A stretch of 64,000 nt of DNA from Arcuatula senhousia (lineage: Eukaryota > Mollusca > Bivalvia > Mytilida > Mytilidae): assembly GCA_963971305.1 (NCBI GenBank), contig CAXARO010000881.1:1-64000 (forward strand), read 5' to 3'. A program made the translations under genes and the position numbers. Of this stretch, positions 54,885 to 63,985 are shown in pieces. Position 1 is the first letter of the stretch; the number at the start of each line of letters is the position of its first letter. The notes beneath the pieces were generated by a model, which was given only the letters and a program-made list of their open reading frames with translations, was not told where the DNA came from and ran no database searches.

Positions 54885-55118
54885 TTGGAATGCTTTTGAT
54901 TCCTATTTGTAGAATGTACATGTACCATGTATATATAACCAGGCATATAGAGGTAGCTATCTCTGAATCCTTAATAACATTCTTTTGTTGGATGGAGACT
55001 TCTGCTGATCTATATTTTATTTGTATTGTTGTACTTTCATTGTTATTTCTAAGCATATGTACAATACTTAGACGATAAAGAGATGTGGAATAAGTGTACC
55101 CGACACAACATGCACAAC
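54885..55118 (+). pseudogene. Terminal exon: TM helix plus EMWNKCTRHN tail
   Basis: The frame SADLYFICIVVLSLLFLSIC (TM-like, about 55000-55070) ends TILRR then TAA at 55076-55078. One frame over, DDKEMWNKCTRHNMHNQHKE follows immediately to TAA at about 55135. A one-base change at 55065-55080 would join them as TM plus tail. EMWNKCTRH matches the exons at 11.62-11.73 and 27.80-27.85 kb. A second, diverged copy of the upstream part (GGATGGAGACTTCTGCTGAT) lies at 55270-55360. Confidence 0.5.
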
Positions 55119-55417
55119 CAACATAAAGAAACGGGAATTTAAAAATCGCAATGGAAAACAGCCAGCAGTACATGTATATATGAAAAAGAAGAAGAAAAGT
55201 ATTTATTGTCCATAAGAATGGGCATATTACAGTACATATAATAACAAAGAATTACAATTTTAAGATTTGCAGATCTAGAGGTACATGAGGTAGTTATCTC
55301 TGAAATTCCTTATAAAACATCTTGTTGTTGGATGGAGACTTCTGCTGATCTACATGTAATATACTATTTGTAATGGTCTGTTAATAAAGAGGGTTTATGC
55401 TGTAGACTCTATAAATA

Positions 55418-55480
55418 GTCCTTGTAGTTTATAGGAAAACACCTAAGATAGGAGATCGGGGTTCGATTCCCCGCAAGGAG
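55418..55480 (+). pseudogene. tRNA-like pseudogene with deleted anticodon arm
   Basis: The T arm is canonical: CGGGG-TTCGATT-CCCCG. Acceptor arms TCCTTG (55419-55424) and CAAGGA pair over six bases. The D arm is GTTT-ATAGGA-AAAC. Only about 16 nt lie between the D and T arms (ACCTAAGATAGGAGAT) instead of 22-23, so the anticodon arm is reduced to CCTA-AGA-TAGG. It is either a dead tRNA or the head of a SINE. Confidence 0.5.
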
Positions 55481-55539
55481 TTAATTAGAGGACAGCTTAT
55501 TCTGACTCTTTTTACCTTCGGCAACGCAGGTCTAGTAGT

Positions 55540-56260
55540 CGGGTCACTCCGTCCGTCGCGCTATGGGGTGCCTGTCTTGTGTAATCTGAATCTCAAAAAC
55601 CAAATGCTAGATCTTTCTGAAATTTTACACAGTGATTACAGATATATTGAAGATGTGCACCTCCCCTTTTGGGGTTATTTTATAATTTCGTTTAGAAATT
55701 AAGGCCCAAAAGCGACTTTTTTATTTGTTTCCACAATAACTTTTGTTCTGGTTGATCAAATGCTATGAAACTTTACAGTAATGTTACTTGCCATAAAAGG
55801 AAGGGCATGGCTGATTTTGGGTGTTTCCGCTTTTTTCGTTTAAAAAATTAGGGGCCCAAATGGGGCCAAAAAAGCGACTTTGTTATTTGTTTCCACAAGA
55901 ACTTTTGTTCTGGATGACCAAATGCTATGAAACTTTACAGTAATGTTACTTACCATAAAAGGAAGGGTGGGGCTGACTTTGGTTGTCCCCTCTTTTTTTG
56001 TTTAGGAATGAGGGGCCCAAAAAGAACTTTTTTTATTTACGGTGCAATTTAGAATTTTTTTTTTACAAGTTAAGGGGGAAAATAGAAACTTTATTTTTTT
56101 TTTTAAATATTTTTAATATTGGGTTGCATGTGACAAATGTGCTTTGTAAGTCCACCATAGGATGCAAGTGTCAAAAATTATTGACTGTCCATATTGGGCC
56201 TAGAATATGTACATGGTTCAACGTTTTGCCGTGCGACGCAGGGCCAGACATCGATTGGTC
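55540..56260. repeat. Repeat element with CCGTCCGTCGCG end and ~155-170-bp units
   Basis: Starts with ACTCCGTCCGTCGCGCTATG. Units with TTTGTTCTGG(T/A)TGA(T/C)CAAATG and ATGAAACTTTACAGTAATGT repeat at about 55745 and 55910. The end at about 56230 carries GCCGTGCGACGCAGG. Same general style as the other TCCG elements. Confidence 0.5.
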
Positions 56261-56399
56261 TTGTTTATGGTGGACCTTCGGTATAGGGCTTGAATGAAAT
56301 ATTTATATTTCACTTGTATAATATTTTTTTAAAGTTTTTTTCTGTTAACTTGAATTTATTTATAATAGTAAATGATTATTCGCCCGTACGAAAAAATTA

Positions 56400-56552
56400 T
56401 ATGGAATCCATATGGAATGCTTATGGAATCCATATGGACAGGTTATGGACAAGGATATCCATATGGATTTAATTGTTGTCCATATGGATTAAAATATTGT
56501 CCATATGGACAAATAAAAAATCCAGAAGGACGAAGCTAGATCCATATGGACA
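56400..56552. repeat. Cluster of six TCCATATGGA palindromes
   Basis: Perfect 10-bp palindromes at 56407, 56429, 56458, 56479, 56500 and 56541, spaced 22, 29, 21, 21 and 41 bp. Confidence 0.85.
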
Positions 56553-57684
56553 ATATTTTCTTTAAATCTTGCAGACATAAGTGCACTTGATGATGTCATT
56601 TCTGACATCATCAGTTTTTGAGTCCATTGAATTGCAAACAGGAACACTGATAACTGTGTGATTATTGCTAGAGTTAAAGATGATCATATTGAAATGTGTT
56701 TGTTTTTTATGTATGTATATATGTAAGTACATTAATTAATGATTTTTTTTAGTTTTTCAATTGATTTCAATACCTTTTTATTGACTCAAAAGTTTAAAAG
56801 TTGACAAAACTGTAGACCCTACAGCCGAACAGCATACTGGCAATTTAATTACTTTTTAGGCCCGCTGAATATTTAAAAATTCAAGGGAGATAATTGAAAT
56901 ATTTTCCACGAGGTGGCGCTGCTCAATCCCAAACTAATTTGTTTGGGTTGAAAAACAACGTGTTTTTGGCTTTTAAATAAAAGAAAACATGTAAATGAAA
57001 TTAAAAATTGATTCAAAATATATTTTTTGCCATGACTGTCGATTATGAACAGAATTTGGTTCCTCAAAAATTAAGAAAAGCGAACTTTAACATCGGTAAC
57101 GAAACTTTGCGTTTCTTTTTCGTCGCGTATGTTTACACTTTTCTCAATTGACAGAATCGAGTTCTAGCGGATGAATATACATAGAAACTGGTTTTCTATG
57201 TTAAATTATATGTTATCCGTTAGTGGTTAACTGGAATTCACGTCACTCTTAACAGTTTAAGAAAATAGTCCTTTTTTCCGACACCACCAAAACAAAGAAA
57301 GGTGCCGATCAATCCCCCCCATTCTTTGACATGTTTCGTCAATATTTAACTCTGTAAACGATGAAACGAATTGTCAGAAGGCTCCTATATGATGTTACTC
57401 TCATTTAGAGTAAAATACAGACATTTGAAAAGTATTTCGCGATGTAGTTTGACTTTTTTCTGTGAAAATTTCTGATGGACGAGATGGCGTCATCAATGGG
57501 TCAATCCATCTTTCCCTAAATTTTACTAATGTTTTAAAATCTTTAGCAGTCGATCCTTTCTAAAATTTGAGCTCAAGATTTGGTGTAAAGATGTGAACTT
57601 TTACAAAATGGTTTGTCATTGTTTACAAGTTAAATATTGACCCATTCTCCATGTACTTTACATGCTGTCTTTGATTTTTTTACA
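56553..57684. other. Upstream region of the CXC/nuclease gene
   Basis: No ORF. CpG-containing words such as CGTCGCGTATG (about 57121-57131) stand out from AT-rich flanks and may mark a promoter. No terminal inverted repeat matching the window's right edge was found. Confidence 0.3.
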
Positions 57685-58125
57685 ATGCCTCGATTAAAAA
57701 ATTGTGAAAAGGTTCACCCTGGAAGCACTGCCACTGGCTCTTGTATAAGTTGTAAACAGGTTGATGTGTCTGGACGCTACACCCACCTTGCACAGAAATT
57801 AGATGACCCATTGTTCTATACCTTTGTTAAAAGCAAATATTTGTACAGAGATGAAGATTGTATTTGTCGTAAATGTGAGCAGCGTTTTTTAAAATTGTCA
57901 CATGAAACACCGTCTAATACAGAAGCATCGAGTAGCAAAAGGAAGTCTTTTGATCCTCAATCATCACAAGATGATAGCCATTTAACTGCAAATTTTGATA
58001 GTTATGGAAATTTATCTTTTGACACACATGATGCTGACTCGACCATTGACATCAGTACTATTGAAGTAGCTGACTCCTCGGAAACTTCTGAAAAAAAATG
58101 TTTTCTGAAACAGATAAATCTGTGA
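57685..58125 (+). CDS. N-terminal block of the CXC/nuclease gene: zinc-binding motif
   Basis: ATG at 57685 opens MPRLKNCEKVHPGSTATGSC and ISCKQVDVSGRYTHLAQKL, with CISC and, about 50 residues later, CICRKC, a likely four-Cys zinc site. A Ser/Thr/Asp-rich linker follows. The frame shifts at an A8 run (58091-58098). In the shifted frame it continues about 10 codons (MFSETDKS), then a GTGAAA...TTTCAG segment of about 52 bp could be a tiny intron before SCFEIEID. A second possible ATG lies at 57637. It is the start of a gene continued at 58174 and 60515. Confidence 0.6.
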   Translation: MPRLKNCEKVHPGSTATGSCISCKQVDVSGRYTHLAQKLDDPLFYTFVKSKYLYRDEDCICRKCEQRFLKLSHETPSNTEASSSKRKSFDPQSSQDDSHLTANFDSYGNLSFDTHDADSTIDISTIEVADSSETSEKKCFLKQINL

Positions 58126-58173
58126 AATAGCCCAGGCGAACATTCAACCGAAGTAAACTTTGCTTCATTTCAG

Positions 58174-60531
58174 TCGTGCTTTGAAATTGAGATAGATGAA
58201 GGTATAGAACAAGTCAGTGGTAACATCTTTCTCTGTGCTTCTCATTACAAAAAATACAAAAACTTCAAGCCACAGTCCAAGTGTTGTATTTGTGACAAAA
58301 GTGTTTACTCTCAAAAGTTCATTGGTGTTTCTGAAGACAAGATTGATATGCTTAATTTGTACATGAAACATATTTTGAAATTAGACAAACAAGTCAAGCC
58401 AATTGCATCATTTAAAACATCTGTATGTCATTCCTGTTACAAGAAATTTAACAATTTTTTGAGATCAGAGGATGCTCAAAATGCATATGCTAGAACAGAT
58501 GAATTTTTGGAAGAATGTCTAGCAAAACATGAACTGATTGATGTAAAAGATTTAGATCTGTCAAACCTGGAGAAATTCTGTTTTCAAGAGTTTTTAGAAT
58601 ATGTAGTTGAGAATTTCAAAGCTTACAATACCCTGCTTGTGTCAAGACTACACTTTAAATACAAAAACTTCATTGATTGTGCAATTCAAAAATTTAACTT
58701 AAATATTGATGATGAGAGTAAATGCCGGTTACAAAAAACAACAAACTGGATTGTTGAAATGTTAAGAACATCCTTAGGTCCAGCTCTTCTTGTTTACAGT
58801 CCTTCCAAAAAAAGTACAAGTAGAATGATTTATCGTATTGGCACAGACTTGACTAAAGCCTTGCACTCTTCCATGATGCATAACAAATCAAAAATTGAAA
58901 AGCTTGAAGAGACAAACAAGGTGCTAAAGGAAAAGATTGAAGGTTTACAATCAATTCAAGAGTCTTCAATTCAAAAGTATATCAACCTAGAAGCCTGCTT
59001 GAAAATTTTAAAAGGGCATGTAAAATCATATGTAATTCAGAGTATCAAATCCACAAATACTCAGCCCCCTGATATTCATGACATAAATTTAGAAAGAGAA
59101 ATTAACAAAATTCATCCTGAATTATGGAACTTTCTATACAGGTTAACATCTAGTGATGATGAGGAAAAATTGATTCGAAAAAATGATTTTGATTGGGAAA
59201 GCCATTATATAAAATCTTCGCCCTCCCCAAAAAACATGCAAAATATCAGGTTTTTTCCAAGACTTTATATTGCTAGTTGCATTTTCCATACATTTCATTC
59301 GCATTGTACTCAGCCTTTGCATTTAGTAATGACTGACATTGTAGATAAGTACAGTGGATCCTCTTCAGATCTGATGCTTATTAACTCAAGAATAGGGGCT
59401 GGTGTTTCAAAGGATACACTGAAAAGATACATCAACAACAAATGTATTTATTTAAATGAAACTGAAAGCATTAGCACAGAGACTTTTGGTATTGCATCAT
59501 TTGACAACTTAGACAAAAATCAAAGTTATGCAATGGTAGGTGCAGGAAAAGACAAGTCTGGCTTTCACGGTACAACCATTCAGGCCGTGTACCCTAAAAA
59601 CTCTGAAAAAAATTTACAAAATGAATTACTTTCAGACCCTCAAGACGAACAGTCACAGTTTTTACCTGCTTCAGTTTCAAAATTTGTAAAATCCTCTGAT
59701 AGATCAGTGTCATTAAAACTTGTCAGCAAACTTGTAGAGCCAGAAGATATGATAGGTGATCCATCACAATTTAAAGTCAATAAGTTTCAAAACTTAGAAT
59801 TAGAGGATTTTAATGAAACAACAGATGAAATTGTAGAATGGGAAAGCTTTTCAAATGTATTGACTGCCTATGGCTTTGTAAAATTTTTTTCCAAAGAAAA
59901 AAAGTTAGTCTTGCCAAATCTAAAAATGTATCTCTCTTCTTCAGACAAAGAAACAGAAAGTTCAAACTTTGTTTCCATTGCTGTTTTGGATGACCCTGCT
60001 GACAGTAAAGAAACTGTTCTCAAGACTTTAAATATCCTTGGGGATAAATTCAAAATTGGGAAAAATTTGCAATACTTGGTAGTAGTTGGTGATGGCAAAT
60101 CATATGATCACCTGATCAAGTTAAAAACTGAATATGGAGAAAGTTTAAATTGGGTTTTGCCTTACCCAGGCGATTGGCATATTTTGAAAAATGTTATTCC
60201 CATTTTTATTAAAATCTACTTTGATGCTGGCTTAAAAGAACTAGCACACAAGTTTCACCGTGGAGCTACTCTTAAAGTTTTAACTGAATGTACAAAGTTT
60301 CAGATAACTAACAGATTTTTCATTCATGTTTGGGAGGCTTTGTTCAGATATCAAATCCAAACATTTATTAAAACTGACAAGTCACAAAATGTACCTGATT
60401 TTCAGAGAGATTTTACAGAAATCCTTGAAACTGTTATTTGCACTGAGAATTTTGAATGTGATGAAAACAATGAAGACATTCTTGACCCAAAGATATGGGA
60501 AAACATTTTAAGCAAAAAAAAACTCGTTTGA
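58174..60531 (+). CDS. Middle block of the CXC/nuclease gene
   Basis: Open from SCFEIEIDEGIEQVSGN to a TGA at 60529-60531. Near the start, CCICDKSVY and SVCHSCYKKFN, about 50 residues apart, are a second zinc site. A helical segment (KIEKLEETNKVLKEKIEGL) follows. Then come FFPRLYIASCIFHTFHS, a VDKYSGSSSDLMLIN segment, MVGAGKDKSGFHGTTIQAVY, and near the end VVVGDGKSYDHLI and WVLPYPGDWHILKNVIPIF. I recall GDWHxLKN and the AVGxDKxGFHGT-like blocks from a large family of uncharacterised, multi-copy proteins in cnidarians and molluscs that end in a CXC domain. An A9 run at 60514-60522 is where the frame changes; the downstream block opens there. Confidence 0.6.
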   Translation, partial: SCFEIEIDEGIEQVSGNIFLCASHYKKYKNFKPQSKCCICDKSVYSQKFIGVSEDKIDMLNLYMKHILKLDKQVKPIASFKTSVCHSCYKKFNNFLRSEDAQNAYARTDEFLEECLAKHELIDVKDLDLSNLEKFCFQEFLEYVVENFKAYNTLLVSRLHFKYKNFIDCAIQKFNLNIDDESKCRLQKTTNWIVEMLRTSLGPALLVYSPSKKSTSRMIYRIGTDLTKALHSSMMHNKSKIEKLEETNKVLKEKIEGLQSIQESSIQKYINLEACLKILKGHVKSYVIQSIKSTNTQPPDIHDINLEREINKIHPELWNFLYRLTSSDDEEKLIRKNDFDWESHYIKSSPSPKNMQNIRFFPRLYIASCIFHTFHSHCTQPLHLVMTDIVDKYSGSSSDLMLINSRIGAGVSKDTLKRYINNKCIYLNETESISTETFGIASFDNLDKNQSYAMVGAGKDKSGFHGTTIQAVYPKNSEKNLQNELLSDPQDEQSQFLPASVSKFVKSSDRSVSLKLVSKLVEPEDMIGDPSQFKVNKFQNLELEDFNETTDEIVEWESFSNVLTAYGFVKFFSKEKKLVLPNLKMYLSSSDKETESSNFVSIAVLDDPADSKETVLKTLNILGDKFKIGKNLQYLVVVGDGKSYDHLIKLKTEYGESLNWVLPYPGDWHILKNVIPIFIKIYFDAGLKELAHKFHRGATLKVLTECTKFQITNRFFIHVWEALFRYQIQTFIKTDKSQNVPDFQRDFTEILETVICTENFECDENNEDILDPKIWENILSKKKLV

Positions 60532-63205
60532 AAATCTCTTACGAGACATTCATGATGATTTCTTGAAATGGCGCCAAGAAAATTGTGAGAATAGTGAGAC
60601 ATTCAAATTTTGGGATACTTTTATTCATATAGATTTCATGTCATATTTAGGCCTTTATCTTGGTATACGCAGTCGAAATTGGCATTTGAGAAATGTGTCT
60701 CTGAAAAAATTAAGCTGTCTCTTTTATGCTTTTGACAGACACAATTATCTGCGCATGATTCCGTATCACATTGCAGATTTGAAAACTTTTCCAAAGCCTG
60801 TTTTAGATCATTTGAAAGCAGGTTGCTTTGCTGTGTCCATATCTGGTCAAAATTACTATTCAGTGGCAATTGATGAATCTCATGAAATGGTTATCAATGC
60901 AAGAACTAAACAGGCACTTAACTCCATTGCACCAACTGCTTTGACAACCTTAGCTCTATATTTGCCATACAGAGCTGAAGTCATTCACAACCTTAAAAAA
61001 CTTCTTCATTTAGAAAAGGATCCATATCATAGAGAAAGCTCTGCAAATCACATGACTATAGAAGAAAATACAATTTGCCTGTACATGAATGAATTAGTCA
61101 ATTCAACCATATTCAATGCAGAAGCTAATACATGTTTACATCATATTTTCACTCAAGTTCTGACATCAAATGAACAAACTGACAGCCTGTTAAATTATCG
61201 CCAATATGGGAATGAGGACATGAGAAATTATTTAGAGTGTTACTTAATTAGGGCTAAAGATATGACAGCAAAGCAACCTGCTAGAAAGAGACGCAATTTG
61301 AAAACTTTCGCTACACCTAAAGTGACTGTATTTAAACAGAAGAAAGAAATAAAAGATAACCAAACTGTCATTTCATGTCTTCGAAAACAAATTGCCTTCT
61401 CAAAGATCACTCAAAAACCAGTAACTGATTTAGATCAGTTTAACTCTCTTCCTAGGGCAATCTCTGATGCAAATGGCATTCCTGAAAAGGGACAAAAATC
61501 TGCTGCTACACAGGTTTTCAAGTCCATGTACAAAGATGCCTTTATATCAATGTTACCTGAACTGGAAGTTGGGCATGCATGTACAGTTATAATTGAGGGA
61601 ATGTTCATAATAAATTCTAGCCCTATTAACACCCATAAAACATTTAGGGATTATGCAGAATTTTTATTTCAAAGATGGGTGTCAAAATCTCAGGTTCAAT
61701 TCAAAGCTTCAGAGATCCATGTTGTCTTTGATGATCCTAACAGACATGGAATTAGTCCAAAAGATATTGAAAGAGCAAGGCGAGACAAAAATGTCAACAA
61801 AATATCTATATATAAATGCATTTCTGGTGAAACTGATCTACCTAAGTCAAACTGGAGAAATTTTTTGGTTGATAGAGAACAGAAAAGAAAATTAGTAAAT
61901 TTTCTATCAGAAGAATTTCTGGATTTGGCTTTGAGAAAACTACCTCCAAAGACTTGTACTGTTGTTGTATCAGGGGGGTTTGATGGCATGAAAAAAGACA
62001 AAGCATTTGAAAGTTTCTCAGAAAAGGGAATAAATGAAATTCCAAATCTGTCCGCCAATCATGAAAAAGGTGACACAAGAATTTGGTTTCATGCTTCAAA
62101 AACTGATTCTGTTAGAATAGTTATTTACAGTCCTGACACAGATTCTGTTTTCATAGGTTTACCTTTGGTTAAAAAACTAGTTGGAAAGTCAGTATTTGTT
62201 CAAATGAAAATTTTTTCTTTCGACAACCAGTTCATTGACATGAATGCCTTAACAGACTCAATTGCTCATGATCTTCTCATGCAAGGTGTTTCAAATGTTG
62301 AGACATGTTTACAAAGAATATTTATAATAAGTGGCTGTGACTTTGTTTCCTTCTTTAGAGGTTATGGGAAGAAAAGCTTTTTTGATGCTTTCAGGAAGAA
62401 TTCAAACTTTATTTCTGGTAAACTAGCTTGTGATGATGACAATGGTTTGTGTTCATTTTACAAACTAGTCCTATGTACTTATTTTTTGAAGCATAGGACA
62501 GCCTTTCAACCTGCTGTTTGTGTAAATGACATACTTGCACAATTTTTAGAAATAGAAAACTCTGAACTTACAGCTGTTGTTGCTTTAATTAAACACTTTC
62601 GCGAGAAGATGTGGGAACGTGTTTCATCTGAAACTGAGATGCTTCCAAATGCTGATGCTTTAAGATTGCATTGGAAAAGATGTTGCTGGGTGTTTAGTTA
62701 TTGGCAACAGTCCCTGAATAGTGTCATGTCTCTTCTACCATTAACAGACCATGGGTGGGTCATAGACAACAACAACTTGTCAGTCATTTGGGATATACAT
62801 GAAAATGTAAAGAAGGTGCACGATGCCATACAGTGGTATACAAAAGGCTGTTCATGTAAAAAGGGGTGTTTGACGAACAAATGCAGTTGCCGAAAAAATA
62901 AAGGGGAGGGTCAATCTGGTTTCTGTGGGCCAGGATGCAAATGTTTAGATTGTAAAAATGTTGAAAATACTACATGTAATGTTGCACCAGAAGAAAACAG
63001 TGAACTTGAAGATGATGGTATTGATGATGATGATGATGATGATAAAGGGGTTGACAGTGATTATCAGGGTTCTGATATAGATGAACATGAAGGGGGAGTT
63101 TTAGAATCTGACATTCTTACTTCTAGGGACAATATACTTGTAGAATACTGGGATGTTTTTGAGGAGAGACATGAAACTGATATGTTAGATGAAGTACAGT
63201 TTTAA
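60515..63205 (+). CDS. C-terminal block: XPG/FEN1-like PIN nuclease motifs and CXC (tesmin/TSO1) domain
   Basis: The frame is open from the A9 run (NSFENLLRDIHDDFLKWRQE) to TAA at 63203-63205. YYSVAIDESHEMVIN lies in the first third. Then IHVVFDDPNRHGISPKDIER with RARRDK, NHEKGDTRIWFHA, IYSPDTDSVFIGLPL and IISGCDFVSFFRGYGKKSFF resemble, in order, the acidic and helix-two-turn-helix motifs of FEN1/XPG-type PIN nucleases (FDG..K..RR, E-A-D, DxD, GCDY..GxGxK). At 62846-62965, CSCKKGCLTNKCSCRKN plus CGPGCKCLDC is a CXC motif as in tesmin/LIN54/MSL2, which binds DNA. The tail is acidic with seven consecutive Asp. Intronless over 2.7 kb and compositionally uniform. A mobile-element origin or recent domestication is inferred. 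Confidence 0.65.
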   Translation, partial: KKNSFENLLRDIHDDFLKWRQENCENSETFKFWDTFIHIDFMSYLGLYLGIRSRNWHLRNVSLKKLSCLFYAFDRHNYLRMIPYHIADLKTFPKPVLDHLKAGCFAVSISGQNYYSVAIDESHEMVINARTKQALNSIAPTALTTLALYLPYRAEVIHNLKKLLHLEKDPYHRESSANHMTIEENTICLYMNELVNSTIFNAEANTCLHHIFTQVLTSNEQTDSLLNYRQYGNEDMRNYLECYLIRAKDMTAKQPARKRRNLKTFATPKVTVFKQKKEIKDNQTVISCLRKQIAFSKITQKPVTDLDQFNSLPRAISDANGIPEKGQKSAATQVFKSMYKDAFISMLPELEVGHACTVIIEGMFIINSSPINTHKTFRDYAEFLFQRWVSKSQVQFKASEIHVVFDDPNRHGISPKDIERARRDKNVNKISIYKCISGETDLPKSNWRNFLVDREQKRKLVNFLSEEFLDLALRKLPPKTCTVVVSGGFDGMKKDKAFESFSEKGINEIPNLSANHEKGDTRIWFHASKTDSVRIVIYSPDTDSVFIGLPLVKKLVGKSVFVQMKIFSFDNQFIDMNALTDSIAHDLLMQGVSNVETCLQRIFIISGCDFVSFFRGYGKKSFFDAFRKNSNFISGKLACDDDNGLCSFYKLVLCTYFLKHRTAFQPAVCVNDILAQFLEIENSELTAVVALIKHFREKMWERVSSETEMLPNADALRLHWKRCCWVFSYWQQSLNSVMSLLPLTDHGWVIDNNNLSVIWDIHENVKKVHDAIQWYTKGCSCKKGCLTNKCSCRKNKGEGQSGFCGPGCKCLDCKNVENTTCNVAPEENSELEDDGIDDDDDDDKGVDSDYQGSDIDEHEGGVLESDILTSRDNILVEYWDVFEERHETDMLDEVQF

Positions 63206-63394
63206 GATCATGTAATGATTAACATACAATCTTTGAGAAGGCAATTAAACATCAAAGTTACTCAGTGCAAAGATTATCTTCATTCATATTTAAAATGTGC
63301 ATGAATACTGTATTTTAGGAATAAAAATGTTCTATTATGTGCCCTTTTTTAATTTTCAGGTCATACAGCATCATTTTACTAAAGGACAAAAATA

Positions 63395-63985
63395 ATGTCA
63401 TCAAATGTACTTGTAATAGGCCACAGCTTTGTAAGAAGACTTGGAAATGATGTCTTAAATCAAGTCCATCGTGATCTTTGTCCTAATTTAGGCTTAAGTG
63501 ATATGGATGTGGCTGTCCGTTATCTTGGAATAAGTGGCGGCAACATATACAGCTTGTTGGATGACACCAATCACATGTTGGCCTCAACATTAGCTTCTTT
63601 TCCAGCAGACATTGTAATGCTTCAAATCGGTGGCAATGATATTGACAAGACAGATTTTAATGAAACTTTATACAAAAACAGTGTTCGCCATCTGATTTTT
63701 TGTTTGCAAGAACTTTACCATGTTAGGAAGGTGGTTATTTGTTCCATATTTCCAAGATTTAAACTCAGAAATATTGATTGTCACAAATACCATGAATTAA
63801 AAGACAAGATTAATATGGACTTTTACTTGGAATTTTATCATTATCCTGATGTTCACTTCTGGCGTCATGATTATGGTTTAATGAGCAACAGGAGTCTCTT
63901 TCGAACAGATGGTGTCCATCTTAACTTGAAAGGAACACGTAAATTTTTTCGCAGTTTAAGAGGAGCTGTTATGTCATTATTATGA
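63395..63985 (+). CDS. SGNH/GDSL-type hydrolase, 196 aa
   Basis: ATG at 63395 gives MSSNVLVIGHSFVRRLGNDV. GHS is the block I nucleophile Ser, DIVMLQIGGNDID holds the block III GxND, and RTDGVHLNLKGTRKFF holds the block V DxxH. Together with ISGGN (block II-like) the catalytic set of an SGNH esterase is complete in 196 residues, close to the family's usual size. A TTTAATTTTCAG acceptor lies at 63348-63359, so a 5' exon may exist, though the ATG is a good start. It lies 190 bp downstream of the CXC/nuclease gene on the same strand. In bivalve and cnidarian genomes such stand-alone SGNH proteins are often transposon-borne. The substrate is unknown. Confidence 0.75.
   Translation: MSSNVLVIGHSFVRRLGNDVLNQVHRDLCPNLGLSDMDVAVRYLGISGGNIYSLLDDTNHMLASTLASFPADIVMLQIGGNDIDKTDFNETLYKNSVRHLIFCLQELYHVRKVVICSIFPRFKLRNIDCHKYHELKDKINMDFYLEFYHYPDVHFWRHDYGLMSNRSLFRTDGVHLNLKGTRKFFRSLRGAVMSLL

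Noticed and set aside
56400..56552. SRF-type CArG boxes
   Set aside because: The palindrome has only four A/T between CC and GG, while a CArG box needs six.
58174..63205. KDZ or DDE transposase assignment
   Set aside because: The visible motifs fit a PIN/XPG nuclease plus CXC better, and no DDE triad could be placed with confidence.
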